DNA of 64,000 nucleotides from Bradyrhizobium liaoningense (GTDB lineage: Bacteria; Pseudomonadota; Alphaproteobacteria; Rhizobiales; Xanthobacteraceae): assembly GCF_018130955.1 (NCBI RefSeq), contig NZ_JAFCJM010000017.1, positions 1-64,000 on the forward strand, in the 5' to 3' direction. Each line of letters starts with the position of its first letter. Position 1 is the stretch's first letter. The position numbers were made by a program, and so were the translations under genes. Below the pieces are notes generated by a model that did no database searches, was not told the DNA's origin, and worked only from the letters and a program-made list of their open reading frames with translations. Shown here piece after piece: positions 33,718-41,908 of this stretch.

Positions 33718-34810
33718 TTCTGCCAAAGCGATCGAAGAAACACACGCCGCAATCAGCGACGTCGTCAGCATTCGCGAGCAGACGACCTTCCAGCGACTGA
33801 TGACCAATCAGGCAATCTGGGTGGCCGTCGCACTCCTTGCTCTGGTGGTGTTCATGACCTGGCTGGAACCGAGCTTCGGCACCGCCGATAACGTGACAAA
33901 CATCACGCGCAACTTCGCTCCGCTCGCGATCATGAGCCTCGGCATGACCGTTGTGATAATCACGGGGGGCATCGATCTGTCCGTCGGCTCGGTGATGGGG
34001 CTCGTTGCCATTGTCACCGGGATCCTGCTGACCTGGAATTATCCCTGGTACGTTGCCTTCGCAGCCGGGCTCCTGTCGGGACTGGCGTGCGGAGCCTTCA
34101 ACGGCTTCTTCGTTGCTTACATTGGCATGCCGTCTTTCGTCGTGACGCTCGGCATGCTGTCGATCGCGCGCTCGCTGGCCGTCGTGATCTCCGGCAACCA
34201 GATGCTGTACAAGTTTGGTCCGGACGCGCCGATCGTCAGGGCAATTGGCCAGGCGAAATGGCCGCTGCGTGCGCCGGCCGGGTGGGCGCCATCCTGGATT
34301 CCGGAGTTCTCTTCCCACTTTTGGGTGATGGTGATCCTTGCCCTCATTCTCGGTGCCATCTTCATGTTCACCGCCTGGGCGCGCCACCTCTATGCGATCG
34401 GCTCCAATGAAAGCGCCGCGCGTCTAACCGGCGTGCCGGTCGACTGGATCAAGTTCCAAGCCTATGTGTTCTCGTCTTTCACGGCCTCCATCGCCTCGCT
34501 GCTGCTCCTCGGCTACAGCGGCTCAGCCATCAACGCGATGGGCACCGGTTACGAGCTCCGTGTGATTGCCGGCACGGTCATCGGCGGCGCCAACCTGATG
34601 GGCGGCTATGGAACCGCCTTCGGCGCCGTGATCGGCTCGGCGTTCCTCGAGGTCATTCGCAACGCCCTCCTGATGGCTGGCATCGACTCGAACTGGCAAG
34701 GCGCGTTCGTTGGCATGTTCATCGTCATTGCCGTGCTGCTCGGCATGCAGACGAGCGGGACGTCGCTTCTTGCTACGATCCGCGAGTGGGTTGTCTGGAA
34801 GCGTAGTTAG
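33707..34810 (+). CDS. Sugar ABC transporter permease (RbsC/FrcC-like)
   Basis: A 367-residue BPD_transp_2 permease. The cytoplasmic N-terminus of about 40 residues is followed by about ten transmembrane helices. The signature SLGMTVVIITGGIDLSVGSVMGL is near 80-102, and GTVIGGANLMGGYGTAFGAVIGSAFL is near 285. It starts with GTG 33707, overlapping the ATPase gene. It works with the ATPase upstream and the binding protein downstream. Confidence 0.87.
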   Translation: MKPSSAKAIEETHAAISDVVSIREQTTFQRLMTNQAIWVAVALLALVVFMTWLEPSFGTADNVTNITRNFAPLAIMSLGMTVVIITGGIDLSVGSVMGLVAIVTGILLTWNYPWYVAFAAGLLSGLACGAFNGFFVAYIGMPSFVVTLGMLSIARSLAVVISGNQMLYKFGPDAPIVRAIGQAKWPLRAPAGWAPSWIPEFSSHFWVMVILALILGAIFMFTAWARHLYAIGSNESAARLTGVPVDWIKFQAYVFSSFTASIASLLLLGYSGSAINAMGTGYELRVIAGTVIGGANLMGGYGTAFGAVIGSAFLEVIRNALLMAGIDSNWQGAFVGMFIVIAVLLGMQTSGTSLLATIREWVVWKRS

Positions 34811-34865
34811 AAATCCGATGGCAATGAGGTCGGAGACTTGGAGTCAACAACAAGGGAGGAGAAAC

Positions 34866-35870
34866 GTGCATAAGCATCTTTTGATGGCCGCCGTGGCGTT
34901 TTCAGCGCTCATGGGAGGACAGGCCAGCGCGCAGCAGAAGTTCACCTTTGCGCTCGTTCCCAAGAACATGAACAATCCGTTCTTCGATCAGGCGCGGGAC
35001 GGTTGCAAGAAGGCGGAAGCCGAGTCCAAGGGCGCGTTCCAGTGCATGTATATCGGCCCCGGAGAGCATGGCGGCGGCGAGGAGCAGGTGCAGATCGTGC
35101 AGGACCTCGTGGCCAAGAAGGTGGACGGCATTGCCGTGGCACCGGCCAACGCGGCAGCGATGGCCGTTGCGCTGCAGGCCGCCAAGGGCGCCGGCATTCC
35201 CGTGTTGACCTGGGACTCCGATGTTCTCCCCGAGAACAAGGATCTGCGCCTTGCCTATATTGGCACCCACAACTACGAGATCGGCGTCAACATCGCCAAG
35301 ATCGTGCAGACCATCAAGCCGAAGGGCGGCACGATCTGTATCCAGTCCGGCGGCGCAGCTGCAGCCAACCACAACGAGCGCATGAAGGGTATCCGTGACA
35401 CGCTCTCCGGCAAGGAGTCGGCTCAATCGCCCGGGGAGCGGCTGACTGGACAGAATGGCTGGAAGGAGATCGACGGCTGCCCGCTCTACACCAACGACGA
35501 TTTCCCTCTGTCGGTGCAGCAATTCCAGGACATCATGGCAAAGAACCCGACCCTGGACGCGTTCACGCCGACGGGCGGTTTCCCGCAATTCGTGCCGGAC
35601 GCTAACCGCGCTGCGGTCGCGCCCTTCAAGGACAAGATCGGCAAGAAGGATCTGGCGTTGGTGGTTGCCGACACGCTGCCGGTTCAGATCGATCAGATGA
35701 AGGAGGGGCTGTCGCTCGGCCAGGTCGGACAGCGACCGTTCGAGATGGGCTACAAGACCATGTTCGCTTTGAAGGACGTCAAGGAAGGCAAGGCTGCGCC
35801 TAAAGATCCGACCTATACCGGCCTCGACGTCTGCACATCCAAGAACGTCGATACCTGCATCGCCAAGTAG
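34866..35870 (+). CDS. Sugar ABC transporter periplasmic binding protein
   Basis: A 334-residue family 2 sugar-binding protein with signal peptide MHKHLLMAAVAFSALMGGQASAQ. Landmarks are FTFALVPKNMNNPFFDQARDGCKKAEAES, VQIVQDLVAKKVDGIAVAPANAAAM and GIPVLTWDSDVLPENKDLRLAYIGTHNYEIGVNIAKI. Four or more Cys are in the mature protein (e.g. C in DGCKKAE, FQCMYIG, DGCPLYT, DVCTSKN), which could form disulfides. GTG 34866 has GGGAGGAG five bases upstream; longer readings run into the permease. It is the last gene of the transporter unit. Confidence 0.88.
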   Translation: MHKHLLMAAVAFSALMGGQASAQQKFTFALVPKNMNNPFFDQARDGCKKAEAESKGAFQCMYIGPGEHGGGEEQVQIVQDLVAKKVDGIAVAPANAAAMAVALQAAKGAGIPVLTWDSDVLPENKDLRLAYIGTHNYEIGVNIAKIVQTIKPKGGTICIQSGGAAAANHNERMKGIRDTLSGKESAQSPGERLTGQNGWKEIDGCPLYTNDDFPLSVQQFQDIMAKNPTLDAFTPTGGFPQFVPDANRAAVAPFKDKIGKKDLALVVADTLPVQIDQMKEGLSLGQVGQRPFEMGYKTMFALKDVKEGKAAPKDPTYTGLDVCTSKNVDTCIAK

Positions 35871-35886
35871 TTCGTGCGTGACGGCA

Positions 35887-35908
35887 GCGGGCTAGGCGAC
35901 TAGCCCGC
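35887..35908 (+). terminator. Hairpin behind the sugar transporter operon
   Basis: A perfect 9-bp stem GCGGGCTAG (35887-35895) / CTAGCCCGC (35900-35908) with a GCGA loop, 16 bp behind the stop codon. No T run follows, so termination may be Rho-assisted. Confidence 0.55.
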
Positions 35909-36393
35909 CCCGGCAAGCGAGGGCGGTTGTTCATTGAATTGATGTGACGCCCGCCGAAGTCTGGGCGACCCTAAAGCGTTTCCTGCGTGGGCAAGGGCAG
36001 GGCACCCGTGCAAGACCAGGCAGGAACTGGTAGCGCTACTCACGAGCACAGCTCAGTGCTCGCTCGCTATGCGAACTGGAGAAGCTGGCTGGCTCTTTCC
36101 GCGGCAGCGAAGTGAGGCCGAGGTCGATCATGATGGCCTTCACCACCAAGGCGCCCCATTGAGCCACCGCGATAGCTCATCACGTTCTCTTTAATCTGCA
36201 CATCTTGTGCTGCGGCACGTCGTCGCGACGCGAGCGACAGGAGCGACATGGTGGCGCGCAACAGTCAGTCCATGACGAAGTCCGGTGCGTTCGCTAAGAA
36301 CGAGGCTATTGCGTTGCCGCCGTCCACGAAAAGCGCGGCGCTCTGGTGAGAGCGCTCTCGTCAATCTTTCCTGCAAAAGTTCAACAGCACTGA
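35909..36393. other. Gene-free stretch before the metallophore operon
   Basis: About 485 bp without a credible gene, part of an 861-bp gap between the transporter and the TonB receptor. Short open frames are present on both strands but lack ribosome sites. The base composition is more AT-rich towards 36360-36440. I see no riboswitch or tRNA. Confidence 0.4.
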
Positions 36394-36435
36394 TTTGGAA
36401 ATTTTCAAAGCGCGTTTGGATTCTTTCCAAACGCG
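36394..36435. promoter_or_regulatory. Two adjacent palindromes upstream of the metallophore operon
   Basis: TTTGGAAATTTTCAAA (36394-36409) is a 16-bp palindrome with one imperfect pair. It is followed after one base by a perfect 10-bp inverted repeat, CGCGTTTGGA (36411-36420) / TCCAAACGCG (36426-36435), around TTCTT. Both contain TTTGGA. The site lies about 300 bp before the receptor start. It could bind an iron regulator of the Fur/Irr/RirA type, but I cannot match it to a known consensus. Confidence 0.4.
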
Positions 36436-36731
36436 ACGTCAACTGACTCGAGTCGTCGATGATCGAGACATTCTAAGTCGCACCGCACGCATTTGCGTTG
36501 CGATCACGATAGCGTCTCTCTAAAGAAGCGGTGCAGATCGTTAGCAATCGGACGTTGCCGAACAGGCGCAGGCAACCAACCCGGAGTGCAAGTCTGCGGA
36601 GAATTACTCACGAGCCGTAGGTGTCGGTCGAGTTCGGACGCGGCGGCGGATCTTCGATCCGTGGTCGGTGCAGGCCGAGCGCGGAGTCATGTCACGTTGG
36701 GCGACGTGCTGTTGATGAGGGACTTTCTGGA

Positions 36732-39014
36732 ATGCGGCGTGCAGGTGAGGTTGGAACGGTAGCTCGCCGTGGTGCGGCACTGCTGAGCGGAGTGGCGTTG
36801 CTGGCGTTGTTCGAGTCGCCCGCTCAATCCCAAACACCGCAAAGCGCAAATTCCCTTCCACCTGTTACCGTCGATGCTCCGACGCAACAGTCGATCCGCC
36901 GCACACCGGCCAAACGAAATGCGGGCCGGGTCCAATCAACGTCACGGCGCGCAACGGCGCCGGCCGCCGCGCAACCCGAAAACGTCGCGGTGGAATCGCA
37001 GCCGTCGCAGTCGGGTGTCGTGCCCGCTTTCGCGGGCGGGCAGGTCGCTCAAGGCGCGCGGCTCGGACTGCTCGGAAACACCGGCACAATGAAGTCGCCG
37101 TTCAACGTGACGAGTTACACGGACAAGTTCATCCGGGATCAGCAGGCGGCGACGGCTGCGGATGCCTTGATCCTCGATCCCTCCGTGCGCAGCTCCCATC
37201 CAACGGGTGGTGTGGTCGATTCCTTCAACATTCGCGGCTTTCCGATCAACGAAGGCAACAATGGTGAGTTCGCCTTCGAGGGCCTTTACGGGATCGCGCC
37301 GACATACCGCATCTTCACGGATTATGTCGAGCGCATCGAAGTGCTCAAGGGTCCCGCAGCCGCGCTTTCGGGCATCGCGCCCAATGGCGGTGTTGGCGGC
37401 GTCATCAATGTCGTGCCTAAGCGCGCGGGAGAGGAGTTGACCCGCTTCACCGTGGATTACGGTTCGGCCGCACGGTTCGGCGGTCACTGGGATATTGCGA
37501 GGCGTTACGGCGACGGCAAGGAATGGGGCGTACGCACCAGCGGCAGCCTGCGCGACGGTGATACGCCGATCGATCGCCAATCCGAAACGACAGGGGTCGG
37601 ATCGCTGGCCCTCGACTATCAGGGTGAACGGTTCAGGTCTTGGCTCTATCTCATCGCCCAGACCGATCGGTTCGACGCTCCGTCACGTCCCTTTCTCATG
37701 GCTTCCGGCCTGCAAGTGCCAAAGGCGCCGGACGGTCGGCTGAACGTGACGCAACCCTGGGAATGGTCGCGCATCAATGATCAATCTGCCTTGCTGCGCA
37801 CTGAATACGATGTAAGCGATCAGGTTACGCTGTTCGCCGATGTCGGCGGATCGCGGACCAACGTCGAGCGATTCTTCGGCCTTCCGACGATCATCAACGC
37901 GAGCGGAGACACGACCTCGACGCCGCAATTCTTCGGGCTCAGCATCGATCGAACCACATATGATGGCGGCGTCCGCACCCGCTTCGATACAGGCTTCGTG
38001 CACCATGCCGTCGCCTTCCAGGCCTCGGTCTATCATGACGCCCTGTACCGGCGGCTGACCAATGGCAGTCTGGTCGCGTCGAACATCTATAATCCGACCG
38101 TGGCGCCAACTCAGTTCGCGAACGAGATCAGCGGGCGTCCTCGGCTCTCGGGCAGTGAGCTGACGGGGCTCTCGATTGCTGACACCTTGTCCGTGCTCGA
38201 TGAGCGTGTCCTGTTGACTTTGGGTGTCCGACGCCAGGGCATCGAGGCGAACAACTATCTCTCGAATGTGGGAACGCTGACGACGTCCTACGACAAGAGC
38301 GCGACCACCCCCGTGGTCGGCCTTGTCATCCGGCCCCGGGACAACGTCTCTCTGTACGCGAACTACATCGAAGGTCTAAGCCGGGGCGACGTCGCGCCCC
38401 AGGCCGCTTCCAATTTCGGCGAAGTGCTCCCGCCCTACATCGCAAAGCAGTACGAGGCTGGCATCAAAGTGGACTTCGGCCGGTTCGCAACCACCTTCAG
38501 CGCCTTCGAAATATCGAAGGCTAGCGGCGAGCTGTCCGCCGGGCGGTTCGCGGCGACCGCCGAACAGCAAGTCCGAGGGCTCGAGTTCAACGTGTACGGC
38601 GAGCTCATGTCCGATGTTCGTGTTCTCGGAGGCCTTTCGCTGCTGGATGGCACCCTCACGAAGACTGCCGTCGCGGCAAACGTAGGCAACACGCCAATCG
38701 GCGTTCCGAACGTACAAGCCAATATTGGAGCCGAGTGGGATCTCCCGTGGATGAGAGGGCTTACTTTGAATGGGGCGGTTATCTACACGGGCAAGCAGTT
38801 CGTCGATACCGCCAACAAGCAGCCGATCCCGGATTGGACCCGGCTCGATCTCGGTGCCCGCTACACGACGGCAATCAACGGCAGGAAGACGGTTTTCCGG
38901 GCGAACATTCAGAATGTGACCGGTACGACTTACTGGTCCAGCGTGGCCTCATTCGGGACGTTCTTCCTGGGAGCACCGCGCACGTATCTCCTGTCGATGA
39001 CCGTGGACATGTAG
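36732..39014 (+). CDS. TonB-dependent siderophore receptor
   Basis: A 760-residue outer-membrane receptor. The signal region is MRRAGEVGTVARRGAALLSG...AQSQ. A proline-, alanine- and glutamine-rich linker runs to about residue 110. The plug domain (about 115-235) has DALILDPSVRSSHPTGGVVDSFNIRGF and YVERIEVLKGPAAALSGIAPNGGVGGVINVVPKRA, typical of the siderophore (FhuA/FpvA) subfamily. A 22-strand barrel follows. The C-terminus is TYLLSMTVDM: the final residue is Met, where barrels usually end in Phe. ATG 36732 is chosen for the signal peptide; the frame is open to 36621. It heads the metallophore operon and is the probable receptor for its product. Confidence 0.9.
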   Translation: MRRAGEVGTVARRGAALLSGVALLALFESPAQSQTPQSANSLPPVTVDAPTQQSIRRTPAKRNAGRVQSTSRRATAPAAAQPENVAVESQPSQSGVVPAFAGGQVAQGARLGLLGNTGTMKSPFNVTSYTDKFIRDQQAATAADALILDPSVRSSHPTGGVVDSFNIRGFPINEGNNGEFAFEGLYGIAPTYRIFTDYVERIEVLKGPAAALSGIAPNGGVGGVINVVPKRAGEELTRFTVDYGSAARFGGHWDIARRYGDGKEWGVRTSGSLRDGDTPIDRQSETTGVGSLALDYQGERFRSWLYLIAQTDRFDAPSRPFLMASGLQVPKAPDGRLNVTQPWEWSRINDQSALLRTEYDVSDQVTLFADVGGSRTNVERFFGLPTIINASGDTTSTPQFFGLSIDRTTYDGGVRTRFDTGFVHHAVAFQASVYHDALYRRLTNGSLVASNIYNPTVAPTQFANEISGRPRLSGSELTGLSIADTLSVLDERVLLTLGVRRQGIEANNYLSNVGTLTTSYDKSATTPVVGLVIRPRDNVSLYANYIEGLSRGDVAPQAASNFGEVLPPYIAKQYEAGIKVDFGRFATTFSAFEISKASGELSAGRFAATAEQQVRGLEFNVYGELMSDVRVLGGLSLLDGTLTKTAVAANVGNTPIGVPNVQANIGAEWDLPWMRGLTLNGAVIYTGKQFVDTANKQPIPDWTRLDLGARYTTAINGRKTVFRANIQNVTGTTYWSSVASFGTFFLGAPRTYLLSMTVDM

Positions 39015-39096
39015 TCGCTGCTCTTAGCAACGAAGCAGTTCGACCCCGAAGGCGCTTCGTGAACGGTTCCTGCTGACAAAAATCAGGCTGGTCGAT

Positions 39097-39528
39097 ATGC
39101 AAGTTTGCCTCCTTTCGCCAACATGCTTGATCCCGACCGAAGAGGTCGATCCCGACAGGGTAGCGGAGCTGCACGCGCAAATTCTCTGCGCGGGTTGCTG
39201 GACGGTTCCGATCACGGCGGAGAAGGACGCCCTGTGCGTGATGGACGGTCATCACCGGCTCACAGTCGCGCACCGTCTGCAACTGCCGCTGGTGCCAGTG
39301 ATTCTCCTGGACTACAGCGCAGTGCGCGTGGAGAGCTGGCGCCCGGGCCAAACGATCACGCCAGCGTGCATCCTCGCGATGGCGCGCAGTGGCCGGAAAT
39401 TTCCCTGCAAGACGACGCGGCATATTTTTAATCAGAGCCTTCCGAACTGCAACCTGCGGCTGGAGAGCTTGCGCCTCCTTGCGCCGACAGAACGCTCTGT
39501 AGCCCATGTCGAAAGGGCGAGGTCATGA
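39097..39528 (+). CDS. ParB/sulfiredoxin-fold protein, SerK/SbnI-like (candidate free-serine kinase)
   Basis: A 143-residue protein with a single ParB-like domain. TEEVDPDRVAELHAQILCAGCWTVPI gives the N-terminal strand-helix, ALCVMDGHHRLTVAHRLQL the catalytic DGHHR loop near residue 50, and VPVILLDYSAVRVESWRPGQ the following strands. The FPCKTTRHIF block near 108 resembles the C-terminal part of SerK/SbnI proteins. SbnI in Staphylococcus phosphorylates free serine to O-phosphoserine for SbnA (family knowledge). An SbnA-like enzyme is two genes downstream, so the same role is inferred. It overlaps the next gene by four bases (ATGA). Confidence 0.65.
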   Translation: MQVCLLSPTCLIPTEEVDPDRVAELHAQILCAGCWTVPITAEKDALCVMDGHHRLTVAHRLQLPLVPVILLDYSAVRVESWRPGQTITPACILAMARSGRKFPCKTTRHIFNQSLPNCNLRLESLRLLAPTERSVAHVERARS

Positions 39529-40916
39529 CCTTGCATGGCCACAAGCCCGGTGCGCGCCTCTCGCCGAGTCTGCGGCCGAACACGGCGGAGCTCTTGGCTG
39601 GCAACGCCCCACTGCTGATCGATTGGGTCGCTCGACATGGGTCTCCGGTCAATCTGATCTGGCCCGATGAGATGCAGAGGAATCTCGCGGCACTCAGGGG
39701 CGTCTTGCGAGAGAGCGGTGTCGCAAACGCGATCTATTACGGAGCGAAGGTCAACAAGTCGCCCGGGCTGTTGGCCGCAGCCCTGCGCGCGGGGGCCGGC
39801 ATTGACGTCTCGAGCCTCTATGAGTTGCGAGATGCCAAACGGCTCGGTGCCGACGGCACGCAAATAGTGGCGACGGGCCCGGCGAAGACGGCGGCATTCC
39901 ACAATGAGCTGATCAACTGCAACACCCTCATATCGGTGGATTCACCGGAAGAGCTCGAGGATCTGATCCGCAGGCTTCCCGCCGGCGGCCCGGTTCAGGC
40001 GGTGCTGCTGCGTTTGCATCCCACCAAACAGGCGCGGAGTCGCTTCGGCATGCCGGCCTCGGCCATCCGGCAGTGTCTGTCGCGCATCGCTGGCGAAAGC
40101 ATGCTGCGCTTTGACGGGCTGCACTTCCACCTGAGCGGCTATAGCTGGGAATCTCGAGCGCAAGCGATCGGAGAGGCCGCCGGCCTGATCAATGAATCCC
40201 GCGCACAAGGTTTTGCGCCGCGCATGATCGACATTGGGGGCGGGCTGCCGATCCAATATGTCGATCAGCGCGCCTATCAGACACATCTTGCGGCACAGAT
40301 GCCCGAGGACTACCGCACCGAGGAGGTGCCGGCCTCATTTTATCCCTACGGCGGAGAGCTTTCCGCGGCCGAGTGGCTACGCTGCCTGCTGTGCGCACCG
40401 ATGGCCGATGGCCGCACCATCGCGAGCTATCTTGTCCATGAGGGGCTGGTGTTGGGGATGGAGCCCGGGCGAGCACTGGCCGATCAGGCCGCGATTTCCG
40501 TCTTTCGGGTGTTGCGTGTGAAATCCGTTGGCCCTGATGCCCATGTTGTCTTCGTCGAAGGCAGTAGCTTCAGTGCTTGCGAAACCTGGTTTGGTTCCGA
40601 GTTCCTGGTCGATCCCATCCTGGTTCCGGCCACATCGCCGCCGGTCGCCACAAAACCGATCCGAGCTTATCTGGCGGGCCATAGCTGCCTGGACGAGGAC
40701 GTCCTCTGCAATCGATGGCTCACCTTTCCCATCCCTCCGCGAGCCGGAGACCTTCTGGTTTACGCCAACACCGGCGGTTACCAGATGGACCTCCTCGAAA
40801 ACGAATTCCATCGCCATCCGATGCCGAGCCGCCTTTGCGTGGTTCAGGATGCAAAAGGACAGCTGACGCTCGTTCCCGACACGATAGGAGAGGCACAATG
40901 CTCTGCACGACCGTAA
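39525..40916 (+). CDS. Y4yA-type PLP-dependent decarboxylase (alanine racemase fold III, DapDC-like)
   Basis: A 463-residue fold-type III decarboxylase. The PLP lysine is K75 in YYGAKVNKSPGLLAA, followed by GAGIDVSSLYELRDA. HFHLSGYSWES is near 205, the glycine loop IDIGGGLPIQYVD near 238, GMEPGRALADQAA near 312 and the dimer-partner residues in VYANTGGYQMDLLE near 410. It is related to diaminopimelate and ornithine decarboxylases and, by context, to SbnH of staphyloferrin B synthesis. It probably removes a carboxyl group from an amino acid intermediate of the metallophore. The name Y4yA refers to the NGR234 homologue, from recollection. Confidence 0.83.
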   Translation: MTLHGHKPGARLSPSLRPNTAELLAGNAPLLIDWVARHGSPVNLIWPDEMQRNLAALRGVLRESGVANAIYYGAKVNKSPGLLAAALRAGAGIDVSSLYELRDAKRLGADGTQIVATGPAKTAAFHNELINCNTLISVDSPEELEDLIRRLPAGGPVQAVLLRLHPTKQARSRFGMPASAIRQCLSRIAGESMLRFDGLHFHLSGYSWESRAQAIGEAAGLINESRAQGFAPRMIDIGGGLPIQYVDQRAYQTHLAAQMPEDYRTEEVPASFYPYGGELSAAEWLRCLLCAPMADGRTIASYLVHEGLVLGMEPGRALADQAAISVFRVLRVKSVGPDAHVVFVEGSSFSACETWFGSEFLVDPILVPATSPPVATKPIRAYLAGHSCLDEDVLCNRWLTFPIPPRAGDLLVYANTGGYQMDLLENEFHRHPMPSRLCVVQDAKGQLTLVPDTIGEAQCSARP

Positions 40917-41908
40917 GCCAGTTGATCGGCCAAACGCCGGTGATGCCGATCACCGTTCCCAACAGCGATGCCAAGCTTGTGCTGAAGCTTGAAAAGAACA
41001 ATCCGGGTGGCTCCATGAAGGACCGCATGGCGCGCAGCATGGTGCTTGCCGCGCTTCGGGACGGGCGGCTCCCGCCGGGCGGCACAATCGTCGAATCGTC
41101 ATCCGGAAACACCGGGATCGGACTGGCGCTGATCGCATTGGAGTTGGGTCTGCGCTTCATTGCCGTTGTCGATCATCACGCCGCGCCAGACAAGATCCGC
41201 ACAATGCGCGCGCTGGGCGCGGAAATTCGCTATGTCGAAGGCGATTATCGGGAGGACGAGGTTGCGGTGGTTGAGCGCCAACGGCTGGCCGCCCAGCTTG
41301 GTGCGCAACTTCCTGATGCGCTGTTCATGAACCAGTCCGACAATCCGGCAAACCCGGAAGGCTATGCGGGCTTCGTCGACGAACTGCTGGCACAGCTTCC
41401 GGACGGCATCGACGCCTTTGTCGGATGTGTCGGCACTGGCGGGTCTATGACCGGCATCGCCCAGCGTCTGAAGCGGGCTAACCCTGCTGTCCGGATCATC
41501 GCCGTGGAGCCGGCCGGCTCGATCGTCTTCGGCAAACCCGGCCATCCCTACTACCAGTCGGGCACGGGAACGCCCGCGGGCGATGAGGTCGGCAAGGTGC
41601 TCGACTATGGATGCATCGATGAGGGAGTACAGGTCACCGACGCCCAGGCCTTCGAAACCGCACGTTTTATCGCGCGGCGCCACGGTCTTCTGGTCGGGGG
41701 CTCAACCGGGGGCACCATCTACAAGGCGCTGGAATTCATTGCGACCGGCAAGCTGTCCGGCACGGTGGTCACGCCTGTTGCCGACGGCGGCGAGAAATAC
41801 CTCGGTTCGGTCTTTGACGATGAATGGATGGCCAAGCGCGATTTGTTGGATCCGACAATCGCCGCACAGCTCGACGCCTGGCTACCCGGAAGGGTGCGCG
41901 CAGCATGA
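40898..41908 (+). CDS. SbnA/cysteine synthase-like PLP enzyme (beta-replacement)
   Basis: A 336-residue fold-type II enzyme. The PLP lysine is K41 in NNPGGSMKDRMARSM. The substrate loop is ESSSGNTGIGLALIA near 70, and the phosphate-binding glycines CVGTGGSMTG are near 180. ATG 40898 has AGGAG eight bases upstream and overlaps the decarboxylase by 19 bases. Cysteine synthase itself is unlikely in this operon. SbnA joins O-phosphoserine with the amino group of glutamate; here the nucleophile could be glutamate or another amine such as lysine. Confidence 0.82.
   Translation: MLCTTVSQLIGQTPVMPITVPNSDAKLVLKLEKNNPGGSMKDRMARSMVLAALRDGRLPPGGTIVESSSGNTGIGLALIALELGLRFIAVVDHHAAPDKIRTMRALGAEIRYVEGDYREDEVAVVERQRLAAQLGAQLPDALFMNQSDNPANPEGYAGFVDELLAQLPDGIDAFVGCVGTGGSMTGIAQRLKRANPAVRIIAVEPAGSIVFGKPGHPYYQSGTGTPAGDEVGKVLDYGCIDEGVQVTDAQAFETARFIARRHGLLVGGSTGGTIYKALEFIATGKLSGTVVTPVADGGEKYLGSVFDDEWMAKRDLLDPTIAAQLDAWLPGRVRAA

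Noticed and set aside
36436..36731. Possible cobalamin or other riboswitch before the TonB receptor
   Set aside because: I could not find the B12-box core or any other known riboswitch core; only scattered short similarities.
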